This document shows positions 24,015 to 33,999 of a DNA stretch of 64,000 nt, piece after piece. The notes under the pieces are model-generated. The model did not search any database and was not told the DNA's origin. It saw nothing but the letters and a program-made list of their open reading frames with translations. The position numbers and the translations under genes were made by a program. Within the stretch, counting starts at the first letter, position 1. The number at the start of each line of letters is the position of its first letter. The DNA is from Streptomyces sp. CHD11 (GTDB taxonomy: Bacteria; Actinomycetota; Actinomycetes; Streptomycetales; Streptomycetaceae), in NCBI RefSeq assembly GCF_018638295.1, contig NZ_JABTTS010000019.1, forward strand, positions 1-64,000, written 5' to 3'.

Positions 24015-24689
24015 TCAGCGGGAGCGCTTCGCGAGGCGCTCGACGTCCAGGAGGATCACCGCACGGGCCTCCAGACGGAGCCACCCGCGCTGGGCGAAGT
24101 CCGCCAGGGCCTTGTTGACCGTCTCGCGGGACGCGCCGACCAACTGGGCCAGCTCCTCCTGGGTGAGGTCGTGCACCACGTGGATGCCTTCCTCGGACTG
24201 CACGCCGAAGCGGCGGGAGAGGTCCAGCAGCGCGCGGGCGACACGGCCGGGGACATCGGAGAAGACCAGGTCCGACATGGCGTCGTTGGTCTTGCGCAGC
24301 CGGCGCGCGACGGCCCGCAGCAGCGCGGTGGCGACCTCGGGACGGGTGCTCAGCCAGGGCGTCAGGTCGCCGTGGCCGAGGGCGAGCAGCTTGACCTCGG
24401 TCAGCGCCGTGGCCGTCGCGGTGCGGGGACCCGGGTCGAACAGGGACAGCTCACCGATCAGCTCACCGGGACCGACCACGGCGAGCATGTTCTCGCGGCC
24501 GTCGGGGGAGGTGCGGTGCAGCTTGACCTTGCCCTCGGTGACCACGTACAGGCGGTCTCCGGGGTCGCCCTCGTGGAACAGGGAATCACCCCGTGCCAGA
24601 GTCACCTCGCTCATGGAGGCGCGAAGCTCCGCGGCCTGCTCCTCATCGAGCGCCGCGAAGAGCGGGTTCCGCCGCAGAACGTCGTCCAC
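24015..24689 (-). CDS. crp: cAMP receptor protein Crp
   Basis: 224 residues. The cyclic-nucleotide-binding beta-roll lies at 10-125 with GELIGELSLFDPGPRTATATALT, whose Glu and Arg-Thr contact the ribose-phosphate of cAMP. The C-helix dimer interface follows, then a winged HTH with EELAQLVGASRETVNKALADF at about 175-195. Crp in Streptomyces is needed for spore germination and activates antibiotic clusters. The divergent nth gene and 206-base spacer are the same as in mycobacteria. A perfect Crp-type palindrome in the spacer suggests autoregulation. Confidence 0.96.
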   Translation of the reverse strand: MDDVLRRNPLFAALDEEQAAELRASMSEVTLARGDSLFHEGDPGDRLYVVTEGKVKLHRTSPDGRENMLAVVGPGELIGELSLFDPGPRTATATALTEVKLLALGHGDLTPWLSTRPEVATALLRAVARRLRKTNDAMSDLVFSDVPGRVARALLDLSRRFGVQSEEGIHVVHDLTQEELAQLVGASRETVNKALADFAQRGWLRLEARAVILLDVERLAKRSR

Positions 24690-24778
24690 GAGTTCTCTCC
24701 CTTGTCGACCTGCTCAGGGGATCTTGTTCCCCACGTACCAGGGGACCGTGGTGCCCATTTTGCCGGGCGGTCCAAACA

Positions 24779-24792
24779 GTGTGATCTGTCAC
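24779..24792. promoter_or_regulatory. Predicted Crp operator between crp and nth
   Basis: GTGTGATCTGTCAC fits the S. coelicolor Crp consensus GTGNNNNNNGNCAC (as I recall it) at every fixed position, and the wider TGTGA...TCACA half-sites are present. It lies 90 bases upstream of crp and about 105 upstream of nth, so it could serve both. Confidence 0.65.
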
Positions 24793-24895
24793 AAGGATGC
24801 CGTACGGGCCGGTCGGGGTATGCGGCAGGGGTCCAATTGGGCGCCGGACTGCAGGGGCCGGGGCGGATGTCGGCGCCGGGTCGTAGGCTGGCCGG

Positions 24896-26305
24896 GTGTC
24901 CAAATCGCCGGTGAGAGCACAGGCCGAGGGGGCTGCGCGAGTGGTGGTACGTCGCGATTCCGCTGTGGGCGAACAGGGCTCCGATGGCGGTAAGGAAACG
25001 GCGAAAGCGGCAAAGAGGGTGCCTTCGGCGAAGCCGGAGGCGGACCCGGCGGCTGCCCGTGCGAGCGGGGAGGCCGGGCAGACCAGAAGGGCGGGGAGGG
25101 GCGCGCCGGGGAAGAAGGCTGCCCCATCGAGGGGGGCCGACTCCGGGAAGGCCGCGGGAGAGAAGCCCGTGACCGGCGAGACCGCGGACGGCGAGGCGAC
25201 GCCTGCCCGCGAGGCCGCACCTGCGCGCAACGCGGCGACCGCGGGGAAGAGCAGCACCGCCCGGAAGAGCAGCACGGCACGGAAGAGCAGCACCGCACGG
25301 AGAAGCACCACCGCGCGTGAGGAGGCGGCGCCCGCGCGCAAGGCCGGGGCATCGCGTAAGGCGGCGCCCGCCCCAAAGGCCCCCACCGGCGGCAAGTCCA
25401 CCACCCCCTCCTCCAAGAAGGCCACTGTCATCAAGAAGGCACCGCCCCCCAAGAAGCAGGTCGTCGCCCCCAGCAAGGCGACCGCGGCCGTGCACGCGGC
25501 CCCCGCGAAGACCGTGGTCGAGCCGCCCGGGGGCGAGTCGCGCACCGCGCTGGTCCGGCGGGCACGCCGGATCAACCGTGAACTCGCCGAGGTGTACCCG
25601 TACGCCCATCCCGAGCTGGACTTCGAGAACCCCTTCCAACTGGTCGTCGCGACCGTGCTGTCGGCCCAGACCACCGACCTGCGCGTCAACCAGACGACCC
25701 CCGCCCTCTTCGCGAAGTACCCCACTCCCGAGGACCTGGCCGCGGCCGACCCCGAGGCGGTGGAGGAGATCCTGCGCCCCACCGGTTTCTTCCGGGCCAA
25801 GACCAAGTCGGTGATCGGGCTCTCGAAGGCGCTCACGGAGGACTTCGGGGGTGAGGTACCCGGCCGGCTCGAGGATCTCGTCAAGCTGCCCGGTGTGGGC
25901 CGCAAGACCGCGTTCGTGGTCCTCGGCAACGCCTTCGGCCGTCCCGGTATCACCGTGGACACCCACTTTCAGCGCCTCGTGCGCCGCTGGCGGTGGACCG
26001 CGGAGACAGACCCCGACAAGATCGAGGCGGCCGTCGGCGCGCTCTTCCCCAAGAGGGACTGGACCGACCTGTCCCACCACGTGATCTGGCACGGCCGCCG
26101 CATCTGCCACGCCCGCAAACCCGCCTGCGGGGCCTGTCCCATCGCGCCGCTCTGCCCGGCGTACGGGGAGGGCGAGACGGATCCGGAGAAGGCGCGGAAG
26201 CTGCTGAAGTACGAGAAGGGCGGTCTGCCGGGCCAGCGTCTGAACCCCCCGCAGTCCTACCTCGACGCCGGCGGCAGGCCCGCCCCGCCGCTGGGGGCCG
26301 GATGA
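24896..26305 (+). CDS. nth: Endonuclease III with long basic N-terminal tail
   Basis: The frame encodes 469 residues. Residues 215-450 are a complete endonuclease III: the HhH motif LVKLPGVGRKTA with catalytic Lys, the catalytic Asp in TVDTHFQRL, and the [4Fe-4S] cysteines in CHARKPACGACPIAPLC. It removes oxidised pyrimidines and nicks abasic sites. Residues 1-210 are extremely Ala/Lys/Arg/Ser/Thr-rich, with a four-fold repeat of ARKSST (18-bp DNA repeats at about 25251-25320), like histone H1 or HU tails. The GTG at 24896 has no clear RBS, so a later start is possible, but the basic region keeps coding bias throughout and no RBS-backed start precedes the nuclease domain. Confidence 0.9.
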   Translation: MSKSPVRAQAEGAARVVVRRDSAVGEQGSDGGKETAKAAKRVPSAKPEADPAAARASGEAGQTRRAGRGAPGKKAAPSRGADSGKAAGEKPVTGETADGEATPAREAAPARNAATAGKSSTARKSSTARKSSTARRSTTAREEAAPARKAGASRKAAPAPKAPTGGKSTTPSSKKATVIKKAPPPKKQVVAPSKATAAVHAAPAKTVVEPPGGESRTALVRRARRINRELAEVYPYAHPELDFENPFQLVVATVLSAQTTDLRVNQTTPALFAKYPTPEDLAAADPEAVEEILRPTGFFRAKTKSVIGLSKALTEDFGGEVPGRLEDLVKLPGVGRKTAFVVLGNAFGRPGITVDTHFQRLVRRWRWTAETDPDKIEAAVGALFPKRDWTDLSHHVIWHGRRICHARKPACGACPIAPLCPAYGEGETDPEKARKLLKYEKGGLPGQRLNPPQSYLDAGGRPAPPLGAG

Positions 26306-26400
26306 CGGAGCGGCGCACCCGACGGCGGCCGGCGGAACGATCTCGGCGCCGCCGGGCGTTGGACCTGTGGGACGCGGCCGGGCGAGGGGGGTGGCGATGA
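26302..26400 (+). CDS. 32-aa Arg-rich ORF coupled between nth and the NUDIX gene
   Basis: Its ATG overlaps the nth stop (ATGA) and its TGA overlaps the ATG of the CoA pyrophosphatase gene (ATGA). The product has 13 arginines in 32 residues. It may be a bare coupling device that lets ribosomes move from nth to the next gene. Chance is possible because stop-start overlaps are frequent in such GC-rich DNA. Confidence 0.38.
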   Translation: MTERRTRRRPAERSRRRRALDLWDAAGRGGWR

Positions 26401-27092
26401 CGCGTACGAGCGGTACCCAGGGCGGCCGGGTGACGCTCAGCCAGGAGGGCCTGCCGCACTGGCTGGGCCCGGTGGCCCGCGCCGCAGAGACGGTCGCGCC
26501 GAGGCAGCTGAGCCGCTTCCTGCCTCCGGAGAACGGCACGGGGCGCCAGTCCGCCGTCCTCATCCTCTTCGGCGACGGTTCGCGCGGGCCTGAGCTGCTG
26601 CTGATGGAGCGGGCGAGCTCGCTGCGCGCGCACGCCGGGCAGCCGTCCTTCCCCGGCGGCGCCCTGGACCCCGGGGACGGCGATCCGCAGGGCGACGGAC
26701 CGCTGAGGGCCGCGCTGCGCGAGGCCGAGGAGGAGACCGGGCTCGACCCGTCCGGTGTTCAGCTCTTCGGCGTCCTGCCGAAGCTCTACATCCCGGTCAG
26801 CAGTTTCGTGGTCACACCCGTGCTGGGCTGGTGGCGCGCCCCCAGTCCGGTGGACGCCGTGGATCCGAACGAGACAGCGCGGGTGTTCACCGTGCCCGTG
26901 TCGGATCTCACCCACCCCGACAACCGGGTGACCACGGTCCACCCCAGCGGTTACCAGGGACCGGCATTCCTGGTCGAATCGGCCCTTGTGTGGGGTTTCA
27001 CCGCGGGGGTCATCGACCGGCTGCTGCACTTCGCCGGGTGGGAGCGCCCCTGGGATCGGGACAAGCAGGTCCCCCTGGACTGGCGGTCATGA
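26397..27092 (+). CDS. NUDIX hydrolase, CoA pyrophosphatase type
   Basis: 231 residues. The CoA-diphosphatase signature ERASSLRAHAGQPSFPGGALD lies just before the NUDIX helix (LREAEEETGL), at about residues 73-125. Family members (NudL, Rv3672c) split CoA or oxidised CoA into phosphopantetheine and 3',5'-ADP. The start ATG overlaps the stop of the small Arg-rich ORF. Gene order nth, NUDIX, MarP is the same as in mycobacteria. Cytoplasmic. Confidence 0.92.
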   Translation: MTRTSGTQGGRVTLSQEGLPHWLGPVARAAETVAPRQLSRFLPPENGTGRQSAVLILFGDGSRGPELLLMERASSLRAHAGQPSFPGGALDPGDGDPQGDGPLRAALREAEEETGLDPSGVQLFGVLPKLYIPVSSFVVTPVLGWWRAPSPVDAVDPNETARVFTVPVSDLTHPDNRVTTVHPSGYQGPAFLVESALVWGFTAGVIDRLLHFAGWERPWDRDKQVPLDWRS

Positions 27093-27137
27093 CAGGGTGG
27101 TCGCCGTGCTGGGTACGACGAGGCGAGGCTTGAAGCG

Positions 27138-28337
27138 GTGAACGTGCTGGACATCCTGTTGCTGCTCGCCGCCGTCTGGTTCGCGGTCGTCGGCTACCGC
27201 CAGGGCTTCGTCGTCGGCATCCTGTCGGTGATCGGTTTCCTGGGCGGCGGACTCGTCGCCGTGTATCTGCTGCCCGTCCTCTGGGACGTCATGACGGACG
27301 ACGCCGAGGTCGGCACGACCGCCGCCGTCGTCGCGGTCGTCGTGGTCATCGTCTGCGCCTCCGTCGGCCAGGCACTGACCACTCATCTCGGCAACAGACT
27401 GCGCCGCTACATCTCCTGGTCCCCGGCCCGCGCGCTGGACGCCACCGGCGGGGCCCTGGTCAACGTCGTCGCGATGCTCCTGGTCGCCTGGCTGGTCGGC
27501 TCCGCCCTCGCCGGTACGACACTGTCCACCCTGGGCCGGGAGGTCCGCGGCTCCAAGGTGCTGCTCGGGGTCTCCCGGGTGCTGCCCGACCGGGCCGACA
27601 CCTGGTTCACGAACTTCTCCTCCATCCTCGCGCAGAACGGTTTCCCGCAGGTCTTCAGCCCGTTCGCCGACGAGCCGATCAACGACGTACGGCCGCCGGA
27701 CCCGGCTCTCGCGAGCAGTCCCGTGGCCGACCGCGCGCAGCGCTCCATCGTCAAGGTCATGGGCACCGCGGAGAGTTGCGGCAAGGTACTGGAGGGCACC
27801 GGCTTCGTCTTCGCCGACCGCCGCGTGATGACCAACGCGCATGTCGTGGGCGGCGTCGACGAACCGACCGTGCAGATAGGCGGCGAGGGCAGGAAGTACG
27901 ACGCGCGGGTCGTCCTCTACGACTGGGAGCGCGACATCGCCGTCCTCGACGTGCCCGACATGTCGGCACCGGCGCTGCGGTTCGCGACCGAGGACGCGAG
28001 CAGCGGCGACGGCGCCATCGTCGCCGGCTTCCCCGAGAACGGGGCGTACGACGTGCGGGCCGCGCGGGTGCGCGGCCGCATCACGGCCAACGGCGCGGAC
28101 ATCTACCACCGGAGCACGGTCCGGCGTGATGTGTACTCCCTGTTCGCGAACGTCCGTCAGGGCAACTCCGGCGGGCCGCTGCTGAGCACCGAGGGCACGG
28201 TCTACGGCGTGGTCTTCGCCAAGTCCCGGGACAACGCCGAGACGGGCTACGCGCTCACCGTGGACGAGATCCAGGAGGACATCGCCAAGGGGCGCACCGC
28301 GAACCGGCAGGTGGACAGTGACAGCTGCGCGCTGTGA
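27138..28337 (+). CDS. MarP-like membrane serine protease
   Basis: 399 residues from GTG. Four transmembrane helices in a CvpA-like domain (about 3-20, 27-47, 60-82, 105-125) precede an extracytoplasmic trypsin-fold protease. The catalytic triad is visible: His in MTNAHVVG, Asp in WERDIAVLDV, Ser in RQGNSGGPLL. Two cysteines (SCGK near 214 and the C-terminal SCAL) could form the disulfide that activates mycobacterial MarP under oxidation. In mycobacteria MarP controls pH homeostasis and cleaves the hydrolase RipA. It follows the CoA pyrophosphatase by 45 bases. Confidence 0.93.
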   Translation: MNVLDILLLLAAVWFAVVGYRQGFVVGILSVIGFLGGGLVAVYLLPVLWDVMTDDAEVGTTAAVVAVVVVIVCASVGQALTTHLGNRLRRYISWSPARALDATGGALVNVVAMLLVAWLVGSALAGTTLSTLGREVRGSKVLLGVSRVLPDRADTWFTNFSSILAQNGFPQVFSPFADEPINDVRPPDPALASSPVADRAQRSIVKVMGTAESCGKVLEGTGFVFADRRVMTNAHVVGGVDEPTVQIGGEGRKYDARVVLYDWERDIAVLDVPDMSAPALRFATEDASSGDGAIVAGFPENGAYDVRAARVRGRITANGADIYHRSTVRRDVYSLFANVRQGNSGGPLLSTEGTVYGVVFAKSRDNAETGYALTVDEIQEDIAKGRTANRQVDSDSCAL

Positions 28338-28671
28338 GCTGAACCGGCGTCAGCCGCGGGGATGGCGAAGGCGTACGGACACCCAGCGCGCCCGGCGGCG
28401 GAGGATGCGCGGGATTCCCACCCTGAGGTCCGTAGCCGTCATCTGTGGTGCACCGCCTCGCTGGTGGGAACCCACACCGCTCGCCGAGCGGCGATTGCGG
28501 CTTGCGTCACTGTAGTCGTGCGTCCAGCCCATACCTCGACGTGTGCCCCCGCCTCATGGTCGGTAACCACCTCACGGACCCTCAATTGGCCTATGCGTCA
28601 GGCAATTGGCGTTCGTCGGGCAGACGTTCAGAAGACAAGGGCCGGAAGGGGTACGGAAAGCGTCCGACCGG
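28338..28671. other. 334-base intergenic region between convergent marP-like and hydrolase genes
   Basis: No convincing gene. A 30-codon minus-strand frame (ending near 28350) has coding-like composition but no strong RBS. CAATTGGC occurs at 28583-28590 and again at 28603-28610, 20 bp apart, in an AT-richer patch. No clear terminator hairpin is visible. Confidence 0.5.
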
Positions 28672-29625
28672 TTACCGGTCCGGCTCGGGATCCTTCAGCC
28701 AATTGATCAGTTCTGTCGAGAAAGTGACCGGGTCCTCTTCGTGCGGGAAGTGTCCCAGCCCGTCGAACAGTCGCCAGCGGTAAGGCGCTTCGACGTACTG
28801 CCCGGACCCGGCGGCACTGCGGGTGCGTACGACCGGGTCCAGCGAGCCGTGCAGGTGCAGTGTCGGCACCCGCACCGGCCGCTTCATCCTGCGGTTGAAC
28901 TGGATACCGTCCGGCCGCGCCAGGGAGCGCACCATCCAGCGGTACGGCTCGACCGAGCAGTGGGCCGTGGACGGTACGCACATGGCCCGCCGGTAGATCT
29001 CCAGCGCCTTCTCGTCGGGCGGCTGTGGACCGGACCACTCCTGGATGAGCGCGGCGACCAGTGCCCCGTCGTCCGCGGTGAGCTGCCGTTCCGGGATCCA
29101 GGGCCGCTGGAAACCCCAGATGTGGGACATGGCGGCCGACTGCCTGGCGTCGGAGAGCATCGCCGACCGCCACCGCCGCGGATGCGGCATGGAGGAGACC
29201 GCAAGCCGCCGTACGAGCTTGGGGCGCATCGCCGCGGCCGTCCAGGCCAGGTAGCCGCCCAGGTCGTGTCCGACCAGCGCGGCGTCCGGTTCGCCGAGGG
29301 AGCGGATCACTCCGGTGATGTCCAGGGCGAGGTTGGCCGGGTCGTAACCGCGCGGTGTGCGGTCGCTGCCGCCGACTCCCCGCAGGTCCATGGCGACGGC
29401 CCGGAACCCCGCGTCGGCGAGCGACGTCAGCTGGTGCCGCCAGGTCCACCAGAACTGGGGGAAGCCGTGCAGCAGCAGCACCAGCGGGCCGTCACCCAGC
29501 TCCGCGATGTGGAAGCGGGCGCCGTTGGCCGCGACATCCCGGTGCAGGAGCCCGGGGCTCCCGGGGATGTCGGGGCGTACGGCCGAAGATAGGGGGTGCG
29601 CCGAAGGAGTGGCGGGGTCCGTCAT
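28672..29625 (-). CDS. Alpha/beta hydrolase, epoxide hydrolase type
   Basis: 317 residues. Motifs in order: oxyanion-hole HGFPQFWWTW, nucleophile elbow VGHDLGGYLAW with Asp as nucleophile (GHDLG), cap domain with an EPYRWM-type segment carrying a Tyr, then the charge-relay Asp in HGSLDPVV and the catalytic His in GLGHFPHEE. Asp as nucleophile and the H-G-x-P loop point to epoxide hydrolase or haloalkane dehalogenase rather than esterase. Substrate unknown; the M. tuberculosis counterpart next to MarP is EphE (from memory). The ATG overlaps the stop of the upstream membrane protein gene. Confidence 0.9.
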   Translation of the reverse strand: MTDPATPSAHPLSSAVRPDIPGSPGLLHRDVAANGARFHIAELGDGPLVLLLHGFPQFWWTWRHQLTSLADAGFRAVAMDLRGVGGSDRTPRGYDPANLALDITGVIRSLGEPDAALVGHDLGGYLAWTAAAMRPKLVRRLAVSSMPHPRRWRSAMLSDARQSAAMSHIWGFQRPWIPERQLTADDGALVAALIQEWSGPQPPDEKALEIYRRAMCVPSTAHCSVEPYRWMVRSLARPDGIQFNRRMKRPVRVPTLHLHGSLDPVVRTRSAAGSGQYVEAPYRWRLFDGLGHFPHEEDPVTFSTELINWLKDPEPDR

Positions 29626-30110
29626 GAGGACGAGCGTGCCACAGCCTCGATCGCCTGGGGGGCCCGGTCCTGCGGCAGGGCGGGACGCGGGTGGGGCCTG
29701 GCCTTCTGCAGCACGCCCGCCGTCTCCTTCACCGAGGCGGCGACCTTCTGCGGACCGCGGCCCTTCTTGGCCTTCTTGGCGAAGGTGATGCCGATCAGCG
29801 CGAGGACCACGGCGATCAGCACGTTCGCCGCGAAGGACAGCAGGAAGCAGAGCGCGAGGTTCCAGCCGCTCCAGGTGCGGATGCCGTAGGCGAGGGCGAA
29901 GTTCAGCATCGGCAGGGAGAACAGCAGCAGCACGCCCGCCGCCGTGAACGCGCCGCCACTGGTCGCGCCCCGCTTGACGTCCTGCCGTAGCTGGGCCTTC
30001 GCCAGCGCGATCTCGTCGTGCACCAGCGCCGACATGTCCGCCGTCGCCGAGGCGAACAACTGGCCGATGCTGCGTTCGGCGCCGACCGGGCTGCCGTCGG
30101 GTGCGCTCAT
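29622..30110 (-). CDS. Phage-holin-superfamily membrane protein (DUF1469)
   Basis: 162 residues. An N-terminal amphipathic segment (SIGQLFASATADMSALVHDEIALAKAQL, shown as one helix) is followed by two transmembrane helices (about 50-75 and 84-108) and a basic cytoplasmic tail. This is the common actinobacterial 'Holin-X' family, a resident membrane protein rather than a lysis factor. It is translationally coupled to the epoxide hydrolase downstream (ATGA). The same pair flanks marP in mycobacteria (Rv3669-Rv3670, from memory). Confidence 0.86.
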   Translation of the reverse strand: MSAPDGSPVGAERSIGQLFASATADMSALVHDEIALAKAQLRQDVKRGATSGGAFTAAGVLLLFSLPMLNFALAYGIRTWSGWNLALCFLLSFAANVLIAVVLALIGITFAKKAKKGRGPQKVAASVKETAGVLQKARPHPRPALPQDRAPQAIEAVARSSS

Positions 30111-30194
30111 CGCGGTCTCCCTCTCCTGCGTACGCCCTGCGTACGTTCCTCATGGCTGCGCGTACGGTCCAGTCTTTTGTACCGTCCCGTCAGA

Positions 30195-31631
30195 TCATGC
30201 CGGACCGTGGTCCCCATCGCCTGCCCCGTCCGCCACTTCGGCAAGCGCGTCCCGCTCGGCGGCCTTCTCCCGGGCGAGTCGCCGGTGCTCGGCGGCCTTC
30301 CGATCGAGGATCTCCGCCATGCGCAGGTGGTACGCCGGGTCGTCCTGTTCGTAGACGTCCGGTATGCCGCTGAGGTCCTCGTCGCGCTCCTCTTCCTCGA
30401 TCAGCCTGCGGTACTTGGCGTTCCGGATCTTCAGCAGGATGGCCGCGATGACGGTGGCGATCAGTGATCCGGTCAGGACGGCGGCCTTGACGCTGTCCGA
30501 CATCGTCGCGTCGCCCTCGAAGGCGAGTTCGCCGATGAGCAGCGAGACGGTGAAACCGATCCCGGCGAGGGTCGCCACCGCGAGCACGTCCGCCCAGGCG
30601 AGTTCGTCACTGAGCGAGGCCTTGGTGAAACGTGCCGTCAGCCAGGTGCCGCCGAAGATGCCGAACATCTTGCCGACGACGAGCCCGAGAACCACGCCGA
30701 GCGTCTCGGGCTGGGTGAACACCTCCGCGAGCGCACCGCCGGAGACGGCCACGCCCGCGCTGAACAGAGCGAACAGCGGCACCGCGAAACCCGCCGACAC
30801 CGGCCGGACGAGGTGCTCGATGTGCTCGCCGGGGGAGTGCTCCTCCCCTTCGCGCCGGTGGCAGCGCAGCATCAGGCCCATGGCGACGCCGGCGATGGTG
30901 GCGTGGATACCGCTGTTGTACATCAGCCCCCAGATGACCAGCGCGAGCGGCACGTACACGTACCAGCCGCGTACCTCCTTGCGCAGCAGCAGCCAGAAGA
31001 GGGCCAGGCCGACGACCGCGCCGCCGAGCGCCGCGAAGTTCAGCTCGGCGGTGAAGAAGACCGCGATGATCATGATCGCGAACAGGTCGTCGACGACGGC
31101 GAGGGTGAGCAGGAAGGCGCGCAGCGCGCTCGGCAGGGAGGTGCCGATGACGGCGAGCACGGCGAGCGCGAAGGCGATGTCGGTGGCGGTGGGCACGGCC
31201 CAGCCGGCCAGCGAGCCGCCGCCGATGCCGCTGGTCAACACGTAGACCAGCGCTGGTACGGCCATACCGCACAGGGCGGCGACGACGGGGAGCGCGGCGG
31301 CCTTGGGATCGCGCAGATCACCGGCCACGAGTTCGCGCTTGAGTTCTATCCCGGCGACGAAGAAGAAGATCGCGAGCAGCCCGTCGGCCGCCCAGTGCGC
31401 CACGGACAGGTCCAGTCCGATGGCTCCGGGGCCGAAGTGGAAGTCGCTGACGCTTTCGTAGCTGTCGCCCAGCGCGGGTATGTTCGCCCAGATCAGTGCG
31501 GTGACGGCGGCCAGGAGAAGCAGTACGCCACCGACGGTCTCGGTGCGCAGCGCGTCCGTGACGAACGTCCGCTCGGGCAGGCTGAGACGTCCGAAGGCCT
31601 TGCGGGAGCCGGTGTTGCGGGGGTCGGTCAC
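30195..31631 (-). CDS. nhaA: Na+/H+ antiporter NhaA
   Basis: 478 residues, twelve hydrophobic segments up to about residue 415. The ion-binding Asp pair is in LAVVDDLFAIMII, and other family marks are VAGIELKRELV, WAVPTATDIAFALA and GIGFTVSLLI. It exchanges protons for Na+ or Li+ at alkaline pH. The 60-residue C-terminal tail is charged and helical and faces the cytoplasm. The gene stands alone on the minus strand, between acs and the holin-like gene, and its upstream region carries a long inverted repeat. Confidence 0.95.
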   Translation of the reverse strand: MTDPRNTGSRKAFGRLSLPERTFVTDALRTETVGGVLLLLAAVTALIWANIPALGDSYESVSDFHFGPGAIGLDLSVAHWAADGLLAIFFFVAGIELKRELVAGDLRDPKAAALPVVAALCGMAVPALVYVLTSGIGGGSLAGWAVPTATDIAFALAVLAVIGTSLPSALRAFLLTLAVVDDLFAIMIIAVFFTAELNFAALGGAVVGLALFWLLLRKEVRGWYVYVPLALVIWGLMYNSGIHATIAGVAMGLMLRCHRREGEEHSPGEHIEHLVRPVSAGFAVPLFALFSAGVAVSGGALAEVFTQPETLGVVLGLVVGKMFGIFGGTWLTARFTKASLSDELAWADVLAVATLAGIGFTVSLLIGELAFEGDATMSDSVKAAVLTGSLIATVIAAILLKIRNAKYRRLIEEEERDEDLSGIPDVYEQDDPAYHLRMAEILDRKAAEHRRLAREKAAERDALAEVADGAGDGDHGPA

Positions 31632-31727
31632 AGGATGTTCCTCCGGTTGGCGGGTAGCACGGATCGCGTGCCGACCAGACTTCCCGGCGCCCCATGAGAC
31701 AACAGCTTTGCGTTCACCTTAACCAAC

Positions 31728-31778
31728 GTGCCCCTGAGCTGCACCAGCAGCCCAGGGGCACGAGCAGCTCAGGGGCAC
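31728..31778. repeat. 15-bp perfect inverted repeat upstream of nhaA
   Basis: GTGCCCCTGAGCTGC (31728-31742) and its reverse complement GCAGCTCAGGGGCAC (31764-31778), spacer 21 bases with a third copy of the CAGGGGCAC end inside it. It lies about 100 bases upstream of the nhaA start and could be an operator, a leader hairpin or part of the acs termination region. Confidence 0.7.
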
Positions 31779-31788
31779 CGGCAGCCGA

Positions 31789-31822
31789 GGGGCGTCCGGC
31801 GCACGGATGTGCCGGACGCCCC
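31789..31822 (-). terminator. Hairpin downstream of acs
   Basis: GGGGCGTCCGGC (31789-31800) pairs perfectly with GCCGGACGCCCC (31811-31822), ten-base loop, 25 bases beyond the acs stop. Confidence 0.8.
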
Positions 31823-31846
31823 GCACCGGGACCGGTCGCCGCCCGC

Positions 31847-33802
<1,956 letters not shown>

Positions 33803-33999
33803 GGCATCTGCCTTTCCCAGGGTGTCCGTTGTGTCCCAGGCCACAGCTCATCAGACCCGAGGGTGCGCTGACAAGGGCCGACGGGAAATTGGTTTAGACC
33901 TGTCGGAGTCTGTTGGTGCGGCGTGCGTCACCCCTTCCCACGGGGCCCGGAGCGAGCCGGTTCAAGGGGTGTAACGCCTCTCACACCCAAGGGTCCGTC

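Noticed and set aside
25251..25320. 18-bp repeats considered as a non-coding satellite
   Set aside because: They lie in frame within nth and keep codon bias, so they are read as a coding repeat (ARKSST).
28350..28440. 30-codon minus-strand frame in the marP-hydrolase gap
   Set aside because: Composition is coding-like, but there is no clear RBS and no way to show conservation here.
29622..30110. Prophage lysis cassette
   Set aside because: The holin-like protein is a common actinobacterial core protein with no endolysin or phage genes beside it.
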